Below, one piece after another: positions 6,890-17,103 of a DNA stretch of 64,000 nt (position 1 is the stretch's first letter; each line of letters starts with the position of its first letter). Under the pieces are notes generated by a model. The model had not been told where the DNA came from, searched no databases, and saw nothing but the letters and a program-made list of their open reading frames with translations. The stretch is taken from positions 1-64,000 of the forward strand of contig NZ_KN322983.1 in assembly GCF_000774145.1 (NCBI RefSeq). Direction: 5' to 3'. The translations under genes were made by a program, and so were the position numbers. This DNA comes from Pseudomonas mediterranea CFBP 5447. Its GTDB lineage: Bacteria > Pseudomonadota > Gammaproteobacteria > Pseudomonadales > Pseudomonadaceae.

Positions 6890-8184
6890 GGCGCGGCATC
6901 CGTGTCGCGCCGCGTCACCAGCCGGCAGGTGCAGATCGGTTGATTACAGGCACTGAAGCTGCCGCCCCCGGGCAACAGACAGAGCAACACCAGCGGCTCG
7001 GCCGCCTGGATCGCAGCCAGCAACGCCGGATCGGCTCCGGATGGCCAGGGTGCCTCATTGGTTGTCGAGTCCGAGGCTGCCTCCGCAACTGCCGGCACAT
7101 CAAGGAGCGCACTGATCATGGGGCGATCCGGGTCGCCCTCGCAGAACCCCACCAACACCTCGGTACCCGCCCGGAAAGCCCCCCGCGCGCTGCCGGCCAG
7201 CTCGGGCGCCAATGGCAGCCAACAATGACTGGGACTGGCCCCCTCGCCCTGATAGACCCAATCGAATTGCACCGCCAGCCGCCCGGCCATCTGCAACGCC
7301 GGCTCATCCACTTCCACGATCCATCCGCGTTGCCGGCCCACCATGCGCGGCCTGGCAGGGAGCCCGGTCGCCACGAACGGCAACCCCCAGGGAACGGCCT
7401 GGAAATGATTGCCATAGCCCCAGGCATCCGTCCGGTGCTCCACCTTCGTCAGCAGCCAACGCTGGTTCCAGTCGCTGAAAGGATGGGCCGTGAGCAACAG
7501 CACCTGCCCGCTGTACAGCCCCATCAGGTCACTGCTGCCTTGGGCGACCTGTTCCCCCGCAGCGCTGGTTTGCACATTGAAAACCTGAACTCCAGGAGTC
7601 GTCCCGTAGGCTGCCTCGTCGACGGGAGTAAAGCCGCCCCCATTGTCGGAGAACACCAGGCAGTGCCCGTCCCGAGCGTGTTCGAAATGGAAGTGGATGC
7701 CCGCCTGGGCACACAGCCGCTGGAGAAACTGCAGGTCGGACTCGCGGTATTGGGTACAGAAATCCTGCGGCGGGTAATCCCCCTCCAAGTCCAGGCACAG
7801 CTGGCGGCCGCCGATGCCATGGCCCTTGAGCACCTGACGGATGATCTGCGGCACCGTGCAGTCGCTCAGTACCCGCTGGTTGAAGCGCTGTGCCAGGCAG
7901 GCCAGCTTCGGCCCGATACGCAGGCGACAGCCGGCGTCGGGACGCTGCTGCACAAGTTCGTGAAGCTGCCCGTGGATGCCCCCGCCGACCTCCCCGAAAC
8001 TCAACCAGACGCTGCGGTATAACAAGCCCGCCAGGTCCGGCGGCGTGTCGCCGGGCGACAACTCCACCTCATAGGCAAAAGGTTCGCTGATGGCTTCGCT
8101 ACCCAGGAAGGCCGACACGACAAAGGGTTCGGGCAGACCGGCTATCTCCAGACGAAATGATGGCTCGTTGGCTGGATCGGACAT
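6886..8184 (-). CDS. Short VgrG-like T6SS spike protein
   Basis: A 432-residue VgrG-family protein, shorter than typical VgrG (about 600 residues or more). The gp27-like N-terminal part is recognisable (LYRSVWLSFGEVGGGIHGQLHELVQ; ESDLQFLQRLCAQAGIHFHFEH, the most conserved VgrG segment). The gp5-like OB-fold is partly present (GQLAVQFDWVYQGEGASPSHCWLPLAPELAG...GTEVLVGFCEGDPDRPMISALL). The long C-terminal beta-helix is missing; instead the protein ends with LLPGGGSFSACNQPICTCRL and a short charged tail. The upstream ribosome site is weak. Without other T6SS genes nearby this is an orphan vgrG operon; whether the truncated spike is assembled is unknown. Confidence 0.82.
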   Translation of the reverse strand: MSDPANEPSFRLEIAGLPEPFVVSAFLGSEAISEPFAYEVELSPGDTPPDLAGLLYRSVWLSFGEVGGGIHGQLHELVQQRPDAGCRLRIGPKLACLAQRFNQRVLSDCTVPQIIRQVLKGHGIGGRQLCLDLEGDYPPQDFCTQYRESDLQFLQRLCAQAGIHFHFEHARDGHCLVFSDNGGGFTPVDEAAYGTTPGVQVFNVQTSAAGEQVAQGSSDLMGLYSGQVLLLTAHPFSDWNQRWLLTKVEHRTDAWGYGNHFQAVPWGLPFVATGLPARPRMVGRQRGWIVEVDEPALQMAGRLAVQFDWVYQGEGASPSHCWLPLAPELAGSARGAFRAGTEVLVGFCEGDPDRPMISALLDVPAVAEAASDSTTNEAPWPSGADPALLAAIQAAEPLVLLCLLPGGGSFSACNQPICTCRLVTRRDTDAAP

Positions 8185-8466
8185 CGGCGTATCTCTACAG
8201 GAGGGGCGGCCGGGGATTCTCGCTGAGAGCCATGGCGGAGTAGAGAGCCCAAGTACAAGTTAGGAAAGGGACTACATGAAATGAGGACAGCATCGGATAA
8301 ATCAGCCGACGTGCGGAAAATAACAGCGGCGCAAAAAAAAATGCCTCCGGAACTATCCGAAAAAACCCGCGATGCACGGTGAATTTTCTGACAGACCCGA
8401 AGGGCAATGTCGATCGATCAAAGCGCTGACACAGAGCCCTGATGCCGCTCAGTCAGGCCACACACC
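8185..8466. other. Intergenic region upstream of vgrG, no gene supported
   Basis: About 280 bases, more A/T-rich than the surroundings, with an A9 run near 8336. A 70-codon open frame on the minus strand (8195-8407) has no ribosome site or recognisable product. The stretch probably holds the vgrG promoter, but I cannot place -35/-10 boxes with confidence. Confidence 0.5.
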
Positions 8467-8558
8467 TGTGGGAGCAAAGCTTGCTCGCGATTGCGGTAAG
8501 TCCGTCAGCAACAATGTTGGCTGATCTGTCGCTATCGCGAGCAAGCTTTGCTCCCACG
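8467..8558. repeat. REPIN, GTGGGAGCAAAGCTTGCTCGCGA type
   Basis: Inverted REP pair: TGTGGGAGCAAAGCTTGCTC on the left, GAGCAAGCTTTGCTCCCAC on the right, with about 45 bases of spacer. It lies downstream of speA and upstream of vgrG. Confidence 0.9.
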
Positions 8559-8634
8559 GGGTTTTGTGCCGTTTGATCCTTGACTGACTGGCATTAGTCA
8601 CAGACCCCGAGTTCGACCGTTTTTCATCTGTGCC

Positions 8635-10548
8635 TCAGGACGACAGGTACGACGAACGCGTCAACCCCAGGCGCAGGGCGTCGAGGAACTGGGTGCGCTC
8701 GGCGGCGCTGATCCGGGCGCTGGCACATTTGTCGCGGTAGTGGGTCATCAACTCCTCCGGCGACAAGTGCACGTAGCGCAGCATGTCTTCGATGGTGTCG
8801 TGGGTTTCGATACCGGCGTGGTACACGCTGCCGTCGGCATTCTGGTAGATGTTCACCGAGTCGGTGTCGCCAAACAGGTTGTGCATATCGCCAAGAATCT
8901 CTTGGTAGGCACCGACCAGGAAGATCCCCAGCAGGTAGTCCTCGCCTGGATTGAGGGCATGGACCGGCAGGCTGGTCTCGATGCTCTGCTCGTCGACGTA
9001 CTGCTTGATCTTGCCATCGGAATCGCAGGTCAAGTCCTGCAGCACGGCGCGGCGCAGCGGCTCCTCGTCGAGGCGATGCAACGGCAGGATCGGCAGCACC
9101 TGGCCGATGGCCCAGGTGTCCGGCAGGCTCTGGAACACCGAGAAGTTGCAGATGTACTTGTCGGCGAGCTTGTCGTTGAGTTCATCCAGCACCTGGCGAT
9201 GGGAACGCTGGCGCGCTTTCAACGAATTGTGCAGGCGGCGGCAGACGGCGAAGTAGCACTGCTCGGCCAGGGCTTTTTCCGCCAGGGTCAGCTTGCCATC
9301 GGCGTACTGGGTGGCCACGTCGCTCATGTAGTGGGTGGCACGCCAGTAGGTTTCGGTGACCATCTCGATGTCGGTCGGGCCCAGCAGGTCAACCAGCCAC
9401 TGCACGGTTTCCGGCAGCTCCTGCTTGTTGTCGATCACCGGCATGTCGTCGACATGTTTCTCCACGTCGGTCACCTGTACCACCAGCATCGCGTGGTGCG
9501 CGGTCAGGGAGCGACCGCTTTCCGAAAAGATGTGCGGATGCGGCAGGCTCTGGGCATCGCAGAACTCCTTGAGCATGCCGACCACGACACCGGCGTAATC
9601 GTCCATGTCGTAGTTGATCGAACTGGCGTTGCGCGAATGCGTCCCGTCGTAGTCCACGCCCAGGCCACCGCCGACGTCGATGTGATCCACCGGCAGGCCG
9701 AGGTTGCGCAGTTCGCCGTAGTAACGGATCGCTTCCTTGAAGCCGTGCTGGTAGTCCGCCAGGTTGGCGATCTGCGAGCCCATGTGGAAGTGCAGCAGGC
9801 GAATGCCCTGGTCCAGGCCGGCCGCACGGAAACGTTCGACCACCGACAGCAACTGTGCGGCAGACAAGCCGAACTTGGACTTCTCGCCACCGGTGTCGGC
9901 CCATTTGCTCGACGCCAGGGACGACAGGCGTACCCGCAGGCCAACCTGTGGCTTGACCTTGAGCGAAGCGGCTTCTTCGATCACCAGGCCGACTTCGGAC
10001 TCTTTCTCGATCACGATGAACACGTTGTGACCGAGCTTCTGGCCCATCAGCGCCAGGCGGATGAACTCGCGGTCCTTGTAGCCGTTGCAGACGATGGTCC
10101 CGCCCTTCGGCGCCAGGGCCAGCACCGCCAGCAACTCCGGCTTGGAGCCGGCTTCCAGGCCGATGGAGACGTTCTGGGTGGCGATGATGTTCTCGATCAC
10201 CGCTTCCTGCTGGTTGACCTTGATCGGGTAGAGCGCGGTGTACTGGCTCTGGTATTCCAGGCGCGCGATGTTGCTGTCGAAGGCGCCGGTGAGCTGGCGC
10301 ACACGGTCTTGCAGGATGTCGGGGAAGCGCACCAGCAAGGGCAGCGACAGACCGCTCTGGCGCAACTGATCGACCTGTTCGAACAGATCGATGGGCGAAC
10401 TGTCGGGACCGTTCGGACGAACTTCGACGCGACCGGCGTCATTGATCGCGAAATACCCGGCCCCCCAATGGCGAATCCCGTAAACACTGCGGCTGTCCGC
10501 AACTGTCCATTGGCTGCCATCGTCTTTGCGTGTGCGTCGTACGGACAT
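8635..10548 (-). CDS. speA: Biosynthetic arginine decarboxylase
   Basis: A 637-residue PLP-dependent enzyme converting arginine to agmatine, the first step of the agmatine route to putrescine. The PLP lysine lies in YPIKVNQ (Lys110). Other family features are [47 protein letters not shown] and [14 protein letters not shown]. Length and motifs fit SpeA of other gammaproteobacteria. The order speA, Sui1/YciH, NUDIX, DUF2333, gcbA, chemoreceptor matches P. aeruginosa PA4839-PA4844 from memory, which supports the call. Confidence 0.95.
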   Translation of the reverse strand: MSVRRTRKDDGSQWTVADSRSVYGIRHWGAGYFAINDAGRVEVRPNGPDSSPIDLFEQVDQLRQSGLSLPLLVRFPDILQDRVRQLTGAFDSNIARLEYQSQYTALYPIKVNQQEAVIENIIATQNVSIGLEAGSKPELLAVLALAPKGGTIVCNGYKDREFIRLALMGQKLGHNVFIVIEKESEVGLVIEEAASLKVKPQVGLRVRLSSLASSKWADTGGEKSKFGLSAAQLLSVVERFRAAGLDQGIRLLHFHMGSQIANLADYQHGFKEAIRYYGELRNLGLPVDHIDVGGGLGVDYDGTHSRNASSINYDMDDYAGVVVGMLKEFCDAQSLPHPHIFSESGRSLTAHHAMLVVQVTDVEKHVDDMPVIDNKQELPETVQWLVDLLGPTDIEMVTETYWRATHYMSDVATQYADGKLTLAEKALAEQCYFAVCRRLHNSLKARQRSHRQVLDELNDKLADKYICNFSVFQSLPDTWAIGQVLPILPLHRLDEEPLRRAVLQDLTCDSDGKIKQYVDEQSIETSLPVHALNPGEDYLLGIFLVGAYQEILGDMHNLFGDTDSVNIYQNADGSVYHAGIETHDTIEDMLRYVHLSPEELMTHYRDKCASARISAAERTQFLDALRLGLTRSSYLSS

Positions 10549-10686
10549 CGAAGTCCCCTATAAAGAAGTCAAAATGCACCATCCGGTCGGAGGCTGGCGC
10601 AGTCTAGAGAATGGAAATGACGATTTGCCTGCAAGCAGGGTAGACCCTGCTGGCAGCGCTGAGTTTAGAAACCCGTTCAGAACAGG

Positions 10687-10754
10687 CTCTGTGAAAACCC
10701 TATGGGCGACCTCGAACATCGGGTTCGGATCAAGCCGGAGCGGTTTTCACAGAG
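10687..10754. repeat. Perfect 13-bp inverted repeat with nested hairpin
   Basis: CTCTGTGAAAACC (10687-10699) is exactly complementary to GGTTTTCACAGAG (10742-10754). Between them CGAAC (10713-10717) and GTTCG (10723-10727) form a second, inner stem. The 68-base element ends 4 bases from the stop of the YciH-like gene. It is not followed by a T-run on either strand, so it is not a clear intrinsic terminator; it looks like a small MITE-like remnant or a cruciform. Confidence 0.6.
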
Positions 10755-10758
10755 GCTG

Positions 10759-11130
10759 CTAGCCGCCGGATTTCTTTGCCTTGAAACCGTGCTTGACCAG
10801 TTCCGCCAGCAACAGCTCGACGTGGTCGCCCTGGATCTCGATGACGCCGTCTTTCAACGCGCCACCGGTGCCACAGCGTTTCTTCAACGTGGTGGCCAGT
10901 TCCTTGAGCGCGTCTTCGGCCAATGGCACGCCGGTGATCGTGGTCACCGTCTTGCCGCCACGGCCTTTGCTTTCACGGCGCACACGGGCAATACCGTCAC
11001 CAGCGGGGATGACGGTCTGTTTGCAGATGCAGGCATCCACCGGCTGACGGCAATCAGGGCAATGACGACCGGCGTCGGTAGAAAATACCAGGCCGCCCAG
11101 GGCGGCGAAGGATGCGGCTTTTTTGGCCAC
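10759..11130 (-). CDS. Sui1/eIF1-family protein (YciH-like)
   Basis: A 123-residue protein with a Cys-containing N-terminus (CPDCRQPVDACIC, possibly metal-binding) and a C-terminal SUI1/eIF1 fold: VRRESKGRGGKTVTTITGVPL, LKKRCGTGGALKDGVIEIQGDHVELLLAELVKHGFKAKKSGG. In bacteria such proteins are thought to act at translation initiation, but they are non-essential. I place the start at the GTG at 11130 (VAKKAASF...) because GAGAGG lies 7 bases before it and the longer reading frame has no conserved residues. Confidence 0.88.
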   Translation of the reverse strand: MAKKAASFAALGGLVFSTDAGRHCPDCRQPVDACICKQTVIPAGDGIARVRRESKGRGGKTVTTITGVPLAEDALKELATTLKKRCGTGGALKDGVIEIQGDHVELLLAELVKHGFKAKKSGG

Positions 11131-11295
11131 CGGCAATCCTCTCGGGAGGACAAAGACTGGTCGGGGAGTGCCTCGACCGCGAAGCCCCACTCAGGCAGGG
11201 GCAGCGCTACTGGACCGCAAGACGTCGGTTCAGCTTGAAAAGTCGCGCAGTGTAACGGCAAAAAGCCGACTTGCTAAGGGCCAATCCGCGCCAAT

Positions 11296-11841
11296 TTACA
11301 GCTTCTTTGCGACACCGCGCAGATAACGTTCGAGGGCCGCCAACGAGTCCGGGCAATAAGGCTTGTGCCGGATTTCATCCAGTACCTGTTCGATCGGCAT
11401 GAAACGCGCTTCGAGCACCTCTTCAGGCTGCAATACCAGGGGCCCGTCCCACACCGCCGAAAACGCCGAACACCACAGGCGACTGCCCGGGTCTTCGAAG
11501 TAGAAATGGTCATGGGCGGTGAGTGGCACCCCGCTCACCCCCAGTTCCTCTTCAAGTTCACGGGCCGCCGACTCGGCGTAGGTCTCGTTGGCCTGCACCA
11601 TCCCGCCCGCCGCCACGTCCCAGAAGCCCGGATAGATCGCCTTGCTCAGGGTTCGCCGGTGGACGCACAACTCACCCGCCGAGTTGAACAGCATGATGTA
11701 GGTGCCACGCCCGATCAGGCCCCGCTCGCGCAGGTCCGAACGCACCAGGCTGCCGAGCAGGTTGTCGTGTTCATCGACCCAAGCGATCAGCTCGGCATCC
11801 GAGGCCACTCGATGAGCGGCCTCCCGGGGGCTTTCGCTCAT
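11296..11841 (-). CDS. NUDIX hydrolase, YfcD type
   Basis: A 181-residue NUDIX hydrolase. The Nudix box is visible as GGMVQANETYAESAARELEE followed by ELG (pattern GX5EX7REUXEEXGU). The N-terminal half, including the ELIAWVDEHDNLLGSLVRSDLRERGLIGRGTYI region and CVHRRTLSKAIYPGFWD, follows the YfcD/isopentenyl-diphosphate isomerase-like layout. Substrate unknown. The start ATG is separated from the stop of the upstream DUF2333 gene by three bases, so the two form an operon. Confidence 0.88.
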   Translation of the reverse strand: MSESPREAAHRVASDAELIAWVDEHDNLLGSLVRSDLRERGLIGRGTYIMLFNSAGELCVHRRTLSKAIYPGFWDVAAGGMVQANETYAESAARELEEELGVSGVPLTAHDHFYFEDPGSRLWCSAFSAVWDGPLVLQPEEVLEARFMPIEQVLDEIRHKPYCPDSLAALERYLRGVAKKL

Positions 11842-11844
11842 GGA

Positions 11845-12912
11845 TCAGCCCTGGTTCAGCAATTGCCGCAAGTCGATCACCGCCGCGTTGGCGCGGGAGA
11901 TGTAGTTGGCCATGACCAGGGAATGGTTCGCCAATACACCGAAGCCGCTGCCATTGAGGATCATCGGGCTCCAGACCGGCTCCTGGGAGGCCTCCAGCTC
12001 ACGAATGATCTGCCTTACGCTGACCGTGGCGTTCTTCTTCGCCAGCACATCGGCGAAGTCCACTTCAATGGCGCGCAGCAGGTGGGACAAGGCCCAGGCT
12101 TGGCCGCGTGCTTCGTAGAACACGTTATCGATCTGCAGCCATGGGGTTTCGACCACTTCTTCATCCACCTGCGGTACCTGGCCCGGGGCCGGGACTTCGG
12201 TTTTCAGCGAGGTGTTGAGCTTGACCCGGCCGACACTGGCCGACAGGCGCTGGGACAGCGAACCCAGGCGAGTACCGACATCCCCCAGCCAGTTGTTCAG
12301 GTTGTCGGCACGGGCATAGAACAACGCGCTTTTCTGGGCTGGATCGGACAGGCGCGCCTGATAGCGACTCAGGGAATTGATGCCTTCCTGGTACTCCGAC
12401 TCGCTGGAGGGCAGCACCCAGCTGCGGTTATCGAAGTTGAAACGCGGCTCGGCCTTGGCCAGGTCGGCGTCTTCGGCGGACTGGGACTGGGAGCGGGCGA
12501 AGTCCTTGCGCAAGGCACGACTCAGGTCGCGGACCTGCACCAGCACGCCGTACTCCCAGCTCGGCATGTTGTCCATCCACAGGCCGGGTGGAAAACGGTC
12601 GTTGGAAATGTAGCCGCCCGGCTTGGTCAGCAAGGTACCGGCCACGGTCTTGAGGGTCTCGACGGTGGTGTAGCCGACCACCATTTGCCGGCCATCCTTC
12701 TCGGCCGCCGCCTGGGCATTCTGCTGCACGGGAAACAGCGCGGGCTCCTGGCTCCAGTACCAGCCGATGGCAATGGTCACCAGCAGATACAGGCCGATCA
12801 GCGTGGCCAGCGCGCGGCTGAAAAACAGCCCACCCAGGTAGCTGCGGGTGGCCGATTTCGGCTCGGCGGCACGTTCAGGTGCGCTGCCCGCGCGGTTTTT
12901 CCAGTCCAGCAT
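11845..12912 (-). CDS. DUF2333 family membrane protein
   Basis: A 355-residue conserved protein with one transmembrane helix near residues 33-52 (ALATLIGLYLLVTIAIGWYW) and a long periplasmic or cytoplasmic alpha-rich region. Typical segments are YTTVETLKTVAGTLLTKPGGYISNDRFPPGLWMDNMPSWEYGVLVQVRDLSRALR. Found in gammaproteobacteria; no function established to my knowledge. Co-transcribed with the NUDIX gene by position. Confidence 0.85.
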   Translation of the reverse strand: MLDWKNRAGSAPERAAEPKSATRSYLGGLFFSRALATLIGLYLLVTIAIGWYWSQEPALFPVQQNAQAAAEKDGRQMVVGYTTVETLKTVAGTLLTKPGGYISNDRFPPGLWMDNMPSWEYGVLVQVRDLSRALRKDFARSQSQSAEDADLAKAEPRFNFDNRSWVLPSSESEYQEGINSLSRYQARLSDPAQKSALFYARADNLNNWLGDVGTRLGSLSQRLSASVGRVKLNTSLKTEVPAPGQVPQVDEEVVETPWLQIDNVFYEARGQAWALSHLLRAIEVDFADVLAKKNATVSVRQIIRELEASQEPVWSPMILNGSGFGVLANHSLVMANYISRANAAVIDLRQLLNQG

Positions 12913-13199
12913 GGCGATGTCCCTTCAATCACTTGAGTTCACGGTTCGACCACAACCCTACGCCATCGTGCCTGATTTGAAACGCGATAAATCCCGCGCA
13001 AATCATGCTGGCCCAGGCAAGGCAGTCGGATGGCAACTATAAAGGAAGCGCGGCCATCGGCCTACGAAACCGACCGGTCACAAACTGAATGTCGCTGCCG
13101 GGCAGATTATTGACGTACGACACTCATGCGTATGAAAAGAGATGCTAGCATAGAGCCACCAGTCGACCTCAGCATGTATCTAACTAAGTAGTCAGGATA

Positions 13200-14861
13200 A
13201 TGACCGAGCCAGAAGACCCCAGCCGTGAGCGCCTCAAGCACCACTTTGCCCAGCGGGTAATTCATCAGGCTCGTCAGATCCTGGAGATCTGGCAGCGCCT
13301 GCAACGCAGCGAGTGGTCCAGCACCGACCTGTTGGAGCTCAGTGAGGCCAATCTGCGCCTGCTGCGTTTTGCCGAGCGCTTCGAACAGCCGGAGCACTCC
13401 CAACTGGCCCACGGCATCAGCCAATCACTGCAAGCGGTGGATGCCAATCGCGGGCGGTTGAGCAGTCAACTGATCACCGAGATCAATCGGCTGATGCAGC
13501 GCCTGTCCCGTACCGGCCTGCGCCATGGGGACCAGCTCGAACAGACCTTCCTGCCGCCGTTGCGCAAACCCATCTATGTGTTGCTGCAAGACCATGACCG
13601 TGCCGAGCGCCTGGCCAAACAATTGGAATTCTTCGGCCTCAGCGCCCAGGCGCTGGACAGTGTCGCGGCATTTCGTGCCTCGATGGTCGAGCGGCTGCCG
13701 GCGGCGATTGTCATGGACGTGGACTTCAGCGGCCCCGGCATCGGCCTGAAACTGGCGGCCGAAGCCCAGCAAGGCCTGGAACAGCCGTTGCCGCTGTTGT
13801 TCTTCAGCCTGCTGGAAACCGATACCCCAACCCGTCTGGCGGCCGTGCGCGCCGGCGGGCAGGAATTCCTCACCGGCACCCTCGAGGCCTCGAGCCTGCT
13901 GGAAAAGATCGAGGTGCTGACCTGCGTCGCCCAGTACGAACCCTATAAAGTGCTGATCATCGATGACTCCCGCGCCCAGGCCCTGCACACCGAGCGCCTG
14001 CTCAACAGCGCCGGCATCGTGACCCGCACGCTGATCGAACCGATCCAGGCCATGGCCGAGCTGGCCGATTTCCAGCCCGACCTGATCATTCTCGACATGT
14101 ACATGCCCGCCTGCACCGGCACGGAACTGGCGAAAGTGATCCGCCACAATGACCGCTATGTCAGCGTGCCGATCATCTACCTGTCCGCCGAAGACGACCT
14201 GGACAAGCAGCTCGATGCCATGAGCGAGGGTGGCGATGACTTCCTGACCAAGCCGATCAAGCCCCGCCACCTGATCACCACCGTGCGCAATCGCGCGGCC
14301 CGGGCCCGCAACCTCAAGGCGCGAATGGTGCGTGACAGCCTCACCGGCCTGTACAACCACACCCATATCCTGCAACTGCTCGAAGACTGCTGCTTCCGCG
14401 CCCGCCGCGAAGGCAAGCCACTGAGCTTCGCCATGCTCGACATCGACCATTTCAAACGGGTCAACGACAGCCATGGCCATCCCATGGGTGACCGGGTGAT
14501 CAAGAGCCTGGCGTTGTTTCTCAAGCAGCGTCTGCGCAAGACCGATTTCATCGGCCGTTATGGTGGCGAAGAGTTCGCCATTGTCATGCCGGACACCAAC
14601 ATCAACGACGCTTGCTCGGTACTGGATGAAATCCGTCAGCGCTTTGCTGAAATCCACTACCCGGCCCAGCCCCAGGACCTGTGGTGCACGTTCAGTGCCG
14701 GTGTGGTGGAGATGAGCGAGGAGTCCGACAGCCTGATGATGGCCAGTGAAGCGGATGAAGCGCTGTATCGCGCCAAGCATGCCGGTCGCAACCGGGTACA
14801 GAGCGCAAGGCAAAGTGCCACTTTTTCATCGGAATCCACCGATTCAGTCATAAAGCTGTAA
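13200..14861 (+). CDS. gcbA: Diguanylate cyclase with two receiver domains (GcbA-like)
   Basis: A 553-residue cytoplasmic enzyme that makes c-di-GMP from GTP. Domain order: an alpha-helical region (1-120); a degenerate receiver-like domain (~125-245; VLLQDHDRAERL, VMDVDFSGPGIG); a canonical receiver (~250-365) with phosphoacceptor Asp299 in ILDMYMP and TKP lysine; and a GGDEF domain with GGEEF at 455-459. An inhibitory I-site RKTD lies five residues before GGEEF, so product inhibition is expected. Position between DUF2333 and a chemoreceptor matches PA4843 (GcbA), a biofilm-promoting cyclase also studied in P. fluorescens. GcbA identity rests on synteny and architecture. Confidence 0.82.
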   Translation: MTEPEDPSRERLKHHFAQRVIHQARQILEIWQRLQRSEWSSTDLLELSEANLRLLRFAERFEQPEHSQLAHGISQSLQAVDANRGRLSSQLITEINRLMQRLSRTGLRHGDQLEQTFLPPLRKPIYVLLQDHDRAERLAKQLEFFGLSAQALDSVAAFRASMVERLPAAIVMDVDFSGPGIGLKLAAEAQQGLEQPLPLLFFSLLETDTPTRLAAVRAGGQEFLTGTLEASSLLEKIEVLTCVAQYEPYKVLIIDDSRAQALHTERLLNSAGIVTRTLIEPIQAMAELADFQPDLIILDMYMPACTGTELAKVIRHNDRYVSVPIIYLSAEDDLDKQLDAMSEGGDDFLTKPIKPRHLITTVRNRAARARNLKARMVRDSLTGLYNHTHILQLLEDCCFRARREGKPLSFAMLDIDHFKRVNDSHGHPMGDRVIKSLALFLKQRLRKTDFIGRYGGEEFAIVMPDTNINDACSVLDEIRQRFAEIHYPAQPQDLWCTFSAGVVEMSEESDSLMMASEADEALYRAKHAGRNRVQSARQSATFSSESTDSVIKL

Positions 14862-14913
14862 TTCAAACGCAATAAATTCAGGCACTTACGATTCTGCCCC
14901 CGGTAGACCTTGA

Positions 14914-16860
14914 ATGCGCCTGAAACTGCTGACCAACCTCAATACCCTGCTCTTATTGGCCGTCTGCCTGGGCCTCGGCGCCACGCTATGGTGGTCCCAA
15001 GTCGCCCTGGAACGTCCCTACCTGTTGATGGAGCGCTACCTCGGCCTGTCCCGGCAATTCCAGGGCGAGGTGACGCGCAACATCGAGGATTATCTGGCCA
15101 GTGGCGACGCCTTGCGCCTCAGCGCCGCCAGCCAGGCCCTCGACACCCTGCAAAAAGAACTGGATCAATTTCCCCCGGAACTGGCCCGCACCCTCAGGCC
15201 GAGCCTGTCGAGCCTGGACAGTTTCAGCAAGACCGATCTGCTGGCCGCCGGCAAGCTGGCCGGCGATCCCCAGGCCCTGCTGCTGCAAGCCGAGCGTGAA
15301 CTGGGCGCCAACCTGGACCAGCTCGCCCAGTACGCCAACGGTGCCCCGAGCTACTTGCCTTTGTTGTTCAACGCATCGCAGCACCTGGGGCGGCTGTCCC
15401 TCGCACGGGACAAGCTGGTCAGCAGCGGGCGCAGCGAGCTGGCCAGTGATGTCGAGCGGGAAGTGGCCAGTATCCGTGCGCAGGCCGGTCAATTGGACAG
15501 CCTGCCGTTGCTGGGCGTGACAACCAGCAGCGATTCCGCCGGCGATGATTTCGCCGCGCTGATGGGTCTGGAGAACCAGGACAAAGCGGTCGCAGAAGAC
15601 GCCGGCATCGCCCTCAAGCGCGAACTCAACAGCCTGCTCGGACGCTATCCCGCGGAGCTGGCGCGTACCCGCGAGTTGATCCAGAAGCGCACCGAACTGA
15701 GCAACGCCACCCATGTGAAAACCGCCGACGTGCAACAGGCGATCGATGCCCTGGAGCCCGTGGTGCGTGCCCAACACGGGCAGATCCAGGGCGAGGTCCG
15801 GTTGATCCAGGGGGTGATGATCGGCTTGATTCTGTTGATCGCACTGCTTATCGACACCTTGCAACGACGCCTGGCCCGGACTTTGACGCACCTGGCGCCG
15901 GCCCTGTCGACCTGGGCCGAAGGCGACTTCAGCCACGACATCCACGTGGGCGCCAGCAACCGTGAGCTGCAAGATATCCAAGCGTCCCTCAATCGGCTGC
16001 GGGCCTATCTGGCGGATCTGGTGGGCACCATTCACCTGAACGCCGAACAGGTCGCCGGCAGCAGCCGGGCCCTGGCCGATCTCAGCGCGGAAATGCACAG
16101 CGGCGCGGAATACCAGGCCGACGATACGGCGCTGATCCGCGACTCCCTCAGCGAGCTCGAAGCGACGATTCAGCAGGTGGCCGGCGATGCCAGCCAGGCC
16201 GCCGACGCCAGCCGCAGCGCCGGACACGCCGTGGAGCAGGGGCAGAAAGTCATTGGTTTGAGCCTTACCGGACTGCACGCACTGGTGGGCGAAGTACAAG
16301 GCAACGCGCAGATGATCGAACAACTGGCCGAGGAATCGGCCACCATCGGTGGCGTGCTGACGGTGATTCGCTCGATTGCCGACCAGACCAACCTGCTGGC
16401 CCTCAATGCTGCCATCGAAGCCGCCCGCGCCGGCGAGATGGGCCGGGGCTTTGCGGTGGTGGCCGAGGAAGTGCGCTCGCTGGCCCAACGTACGGCAGGG
16501 GCCACGGCCGAAATCCAGGCGTTGATCGCCCGCCTGCAACAGGCCGCGCGTCAATCAGTCGATGGCATGCGCGCCCAAGTCGAACACGCCGAAGCCACCG
16601 CCAACCAGGCACAAGCGGCCGACGGTGCACTGGATAAAATCGTCGATGCCATCCAGACCATCGCCGACACCGCCGTGCGCATCGCCGAAGTCACCGCCCA
16701 ACAGAGCGGCGCCGTCAGCGAGATCCGCGATCACAGCGAGCGCATTCACCAGTTGGGCGGGGAAAACCTGCTACGTATCGGCCAAGGACGGGAACAGGGC
16801 GAAAACCTGCTGGTGCTGGGCGGGCGCCTGCATACGGTGGTGCAGGCGTTTCGGGTTTGA
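14914..16860 (+). CDS. Methyl-accepting chemotaxis protein (CtpL-like)
   Basis: A 648-residue chemoreceptor. TM1 is near residues 8-28, a large periplasmic helical sensor runs from ~30 to 290, TM2 is [19 protein letters not shown] (~295-315), then a HAMP region ([21 protein letters not shown]) and the cytoplasmic signalling domain with the family hairpin tip [19 protein letters not shown] and [18 protein letters not shown]. It starts 53 bases after gcbA. By position it corresponds to PA4844 (CtpL, implicated in phosphate-starvation taxis); the ligand cannot be inferred from the sequence. Confidence 0.88.
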   Translation: MRLKLLTNLNTLLLLAVCLGLGATLWWSQVALERPYLLMERYLGLSRQFQGEVTRNIEDYLASGDALRLSAASQALDTLQKELDQFPPELARTLRPSLSSLDSFSKTDLLAAGKLAGDPQALLLQAERELGANLDQLAQYANGAPSYLPLLFNASQHLGRLSLARDKLVSSGRSELASDVEREVASIRAQAGQLDSLPLLGVTTSSDSAGDDFAALMGLENQDKAVAEDAGIALKRELNSLLGRYPAELARTRELIQKRTELSNATHVKTADVQQAIDALEPVVRAQHGQIQGEVRLIQGVMIGLILLIALLIDTLQRRLARTLTHLAPALSTWAEGDFSHDIHVGASNRELQDIQASLNRLRAYLADLVGTIHLNAEQVAGSSRALADLSAEMHSGAEYQADDTALIRDSLSELEATIQQVAGDASQAADASRSAGHAVEQGQKVIGLSLTGLHALVGEVQGNAQMIEQLAEESATIGGVLTVIRSIADQTNLLALNAAIEAARAGEMGRGFAVVAEEVRSLAQRTAGATAEIQALIARLQQAARQSVDGMRAQVEHAEATANQAQAADGALDKIVDAIQTIADTAVRIAEVTAQQSGAVSEIRDHSERIHQLGGENLLRIGQGREQGENLLVLGGRLHTVVQAFRV

Positions 16861-16879
16861 TTGCCACCGACAATCCCCC

Positions 16880-16968
16880 TGTGGAAGCGAGCCTGTTCGC
16901 GATAACGGTGGATCAGCTTGCATGAGTGTCGAATGTGCCGTCGTCATCGCGAGCAGGCTCGCTCCCAC
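16880..16968. repeat. REPIN, GTGGGAGCGAGCCTGCTCGC type
   Basis: Inverted pair: left arm TGTGGAAGCGAGCCTGTTCG (slightly degenerate), right arm GCGAGCAGGCTCGCTCCCAC. First of two consecutive REPINs that fill most of the 415-base gap between the chemoreceptor gene and aroQ; the remainder (17104-17275) carries the aroQ upstream region and no gene. Confidence 0.88.
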
Positions 16969-17013
16969 CCAGACCGCGGGTGAACCCAATCTCCACGCCC
17001 ACCCCCAACCCCC

Positions 17014-17103
17014 TGTGGGAGCGAGCCTGCTCGCGATGGCGGTGGGTCAGATTGCTTGGATGTTGAATGTGCCGCCGTCTTCGCGAGCAGGCTCGCTCCC
17101 ACA
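17014..17103. repeat. REPIN, GTGGGAGCGAGCCTGCTCGC type
   Basis: Second REPIN, in tandem with 16880-16968. Both arms match the consensus well (TGTGGGAGCGAGCCTGCTCG ... CGAGCAGGCTCGCTCCCACA). Confidence 0.92.

Noticed and set aside
8195..8407. 70-codon minus-strand frame upstream of vgrG
   Set aside because: No ribosome site, no similarity I can name, and located in a probable promoter region.
8740..10563. 607-codon open frame on the plus strand
   Set aside because: It is the antisense shadow of speA. High-GC codon bias keeps the opposite frame open; the product has no recognisable domain.
14986..16554. 522-codon open frame on the minus strand
   Set aside because: Shadow of the chemoreceptor gene, with Gln/Gly-rich low-information sequence and no family features.
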